DNA of 14,869 nucleotides from CAYSRM01 sp964543205 (lineage in GTDB: Bacteria; Verrucomicrobiota; Kiritimatiellia; UBA8416; CAYSRM01). Numbering within the stretch: the stretch's first letter is position 1; every line of letters starts with the position of its first letter. The stretch is from assembly GCA_964543205.1 (NCBI GenBank), contig CAZIXB010000030.1:1-14869 (forward strand). Reading direction: 5' to 3'. Shown piece by piece: positions 13,749 through 14,869 of this stretch. A program made the position numbers and the translations under genes. The notes beneath the pieces are model-generated. The model was not told where the DNA came from. It saw only the letters and a program-made list of their open reading frames with translations, and did no database searches.

Positions 13749-14855
13749 ATGATTATCGGACTTGTCAAAGAGATCAAAAAGGAAGAATACAGGGTCGGGC
13801 TTACCCCGAATAGCGCCGCTGAGTATGTCGCCGAAGGACATACCGTACTGGTGGAAACCAACGCGGGCCATGGTTCGGGTTTTGAAGATGCTGCCTACGA
13901 ACAGTCCGGGTGCTCTATTCTTAAAGATAAACGGGATCTTTACGACAAGGCTGAAATGATCATCAAGGTCAAGGAACCACTTGAAGAGGAATTCGAGTAT
14001 TTCCACGAAGGACAGATTCTCTATACCTACCTGCACCTTGCCGCCGCAAAGCAGCTTACCGAGTTTCTCCTGGAAAAGAAAGTTGATAGCTGCGCCTATG
14101 AAACCGTCACCGAAACAGACGGATCCCTCCCTCTGCTCAAGCCCATGAGTGAAATAGCCGGACGTTTGTCCGTTCAGGAAGGCGCCAAATATCTAGAGAA
14201 GACATTCGGCGGCAGGGGCATCCTGCTTGGCGGAGTGCCGGGCATCAGCCGCGGGAAGGTTACCATTCTTGGAGGCGGAGTGGTCGGGATCAACGCCTGC
14301 AAGATGGCTGTGGGCATAGGCGCGGATGTCACAATACTGGATGTGTCCTCCATGCGCTTGACTTACCTTGACGACATATTCGGCAGCGCCATAACTACGC
14401 TCTATTCCAACGACGCCAATATCCGCGAATGTCTGCGCCAGTCCGACCTGGTGATCGGCGCGGTCCTGATCCCCGGAGCCGCCGCGCCCAAGCTGGTGCG
14501 CCGCGAACATTTCCCGTTGATGAAAAAGGGAGCTGTGATAGTTGACGTGGCCGTGGATCAGGGCGGTTGCTTTGAAACCACCAAAGCCACCTATCACCAC
14601 GATCCAACTTTCATCATCGACGACATAGTACACTATTGCGTAGCCAATATGCCCGGCGTTGTGGCGCTTTCCGCCACTATGGCCCTGACCAGCGTTACCA
14701 ACCGCTACGGCCTGCAGATCGCCAACCAGGGGATATCCGACGCCGTCAAAACATCTCCGGCCATTGCCTCAGGCATAAACACCTGGCGCGGCAAGCTTGT
14801 CAATAAGGCAGTTGCCGAAGCCCACGGATTGCCATATACGCCGCTGGGGATCTAG
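13749..14855 (+). CDS. ald: Alanine dehydrogenase (NAD-dependent)
   Basis: A 368-residue cytosolic enzyme that interconverts L-alanine + NAD+ + water and pyruvate + ammonium + NADH. It links amino-acid catabolism to central carbon metabolism or, in reverse, fixes ammonium and reoxidises NADH. Starting at ATG 13749, the known active-site residues fall exactly at family numbering: Arg15 (EEYRVGLTP), Lys75 (IIKVKEP), His96 (YLHLAA) and Asp270 (DVAVDQGG). The NAD-binding Rossmann loop is GGGVVG (175-180), with Asp198 in VTILDVS as the expected ribose-binding acid. The segment HYCVANMPG (295-303) is also diagnostic. The C-terminus, LPYTPLGI, is a few residues shorter than most homologues I know. 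The stop TAG lies in the CTAG flank of a fold-back repeat end, so the terminus may have been set by that insertion. The gene appears monocistronic. Confidence 0.96.
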   Translation: MIIGLVKEIKKEEYRVGLTPNSAAEYVAEGHTVLVETNAGHGSGFEDAAYEQSGCSILKDKRDLYDKAEMIIKVKEPLEEEFEYFHEGQILYTYLHLAAAKQLTEFLLEKKVDSCAYETVTETDGSLPLLKPMSEIAGRLSVQEGAKYLEKTFGGRGILLGGVPGISRGKVTILGGGVVGINACKMAVGIGADVTILDVSSMRLTYLDDIFGSAITTLYSNDANIRECLRQSDLVIGAVLIPGAAAPKLVRREHFPLMKKGAVIVDVAVDQGGCFETTKATYHHDPTFIIDDIVHYCVANMPGVVALSATMALTSVTNRYGLQIANQGISDAVKTSPAIASGINTWRGKLVNKAVAEAHGLPYTPLGI

Positions 14856-14869
14856 CCCGCATATCTCAC
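14852..14869. mobile_element. Left end of a further fold-back element (copy D), cut by window edge
   Basis: CTAG (14852-14855) followed by the 14-base core CCCGCATATCTCAC (14856-14869), identical to the left ends of copies A and C. The window stops exactly where the conserved core ends. The stop codon of ald is within the CTAG. Confidence 0.75.

Overview
The window is bacterial chromosomal DNA of roughly balanced base composition. It is probably a metagenome-derived scaffold, because it carries a run of exactly 100 N (9302-9401) and ends inside a dispersed repeat. A predicted secreted HtrA protease with PDZ domains suggests a Gram-negative cell plan. I cannot assign a phylum. No phage genes, transposase, tRNA, rRNA or CRISPR array were seen.

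Layout. An uncharacterised plus-strand gene (to 464) converges on a minus-strand stress operon, with a repeat cluster (461-776) between them. The operon reads right to left as Hsp20 chaperone, Lon-like protease, site-2 metalloprotease with CBS domains, and FAD oxidoreductase, with overlaps or gaps of a few bases. Divergent from it, across a structured 293-base intergenic region, is a Kef/NapA-type cation/proton antiporter, followed on the same strand by a DegP/HtrA serine protease. Beyond the sequence gap, on the minus strand, lies a tight pair: a six-hairpin (glucoamylase/debranching-like) glycosidase and a family-4 glycosyltransferase. Then come a second intact repeat, a small SAP-motif/cysteine protein (minus) and alanine dehydrogenase (plus), whose stop codon lies in a further repeat end at the window edge.

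The genes from Hsp20 to HtrA look like a proteostasis and envelope-stress neighbourhood: aggregation control, ATP-dependent proteolysis, intramembrane proteolysis, ion balance and periplasmic quality control. The glycosidase/glycosyltransferase pair is probably a separate alpha-glucan or glycoconjugate module.

The most unusual feature is a family of short fold-back elements. Two complete copies are each 184 bp including flanking bases. They are imperfect palindromes over their whole length, end in CCCGCATATCTCAC / GTGAGATATGCGGG, and are flanked by four-base direct repeats (TTAA; TTAG). With a truncated copy and a copy cut by the window end, all flanks fit YTAR. Where an end abuts a gene 3' end (three genes), the gene's stop codon (TAA, TAA, TAG) is part of that YTAR and is followed directly by CCC of the element. 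This suggests a non-autonomous mobile element whose target contains stop codons and whose target duplication restores the stop.
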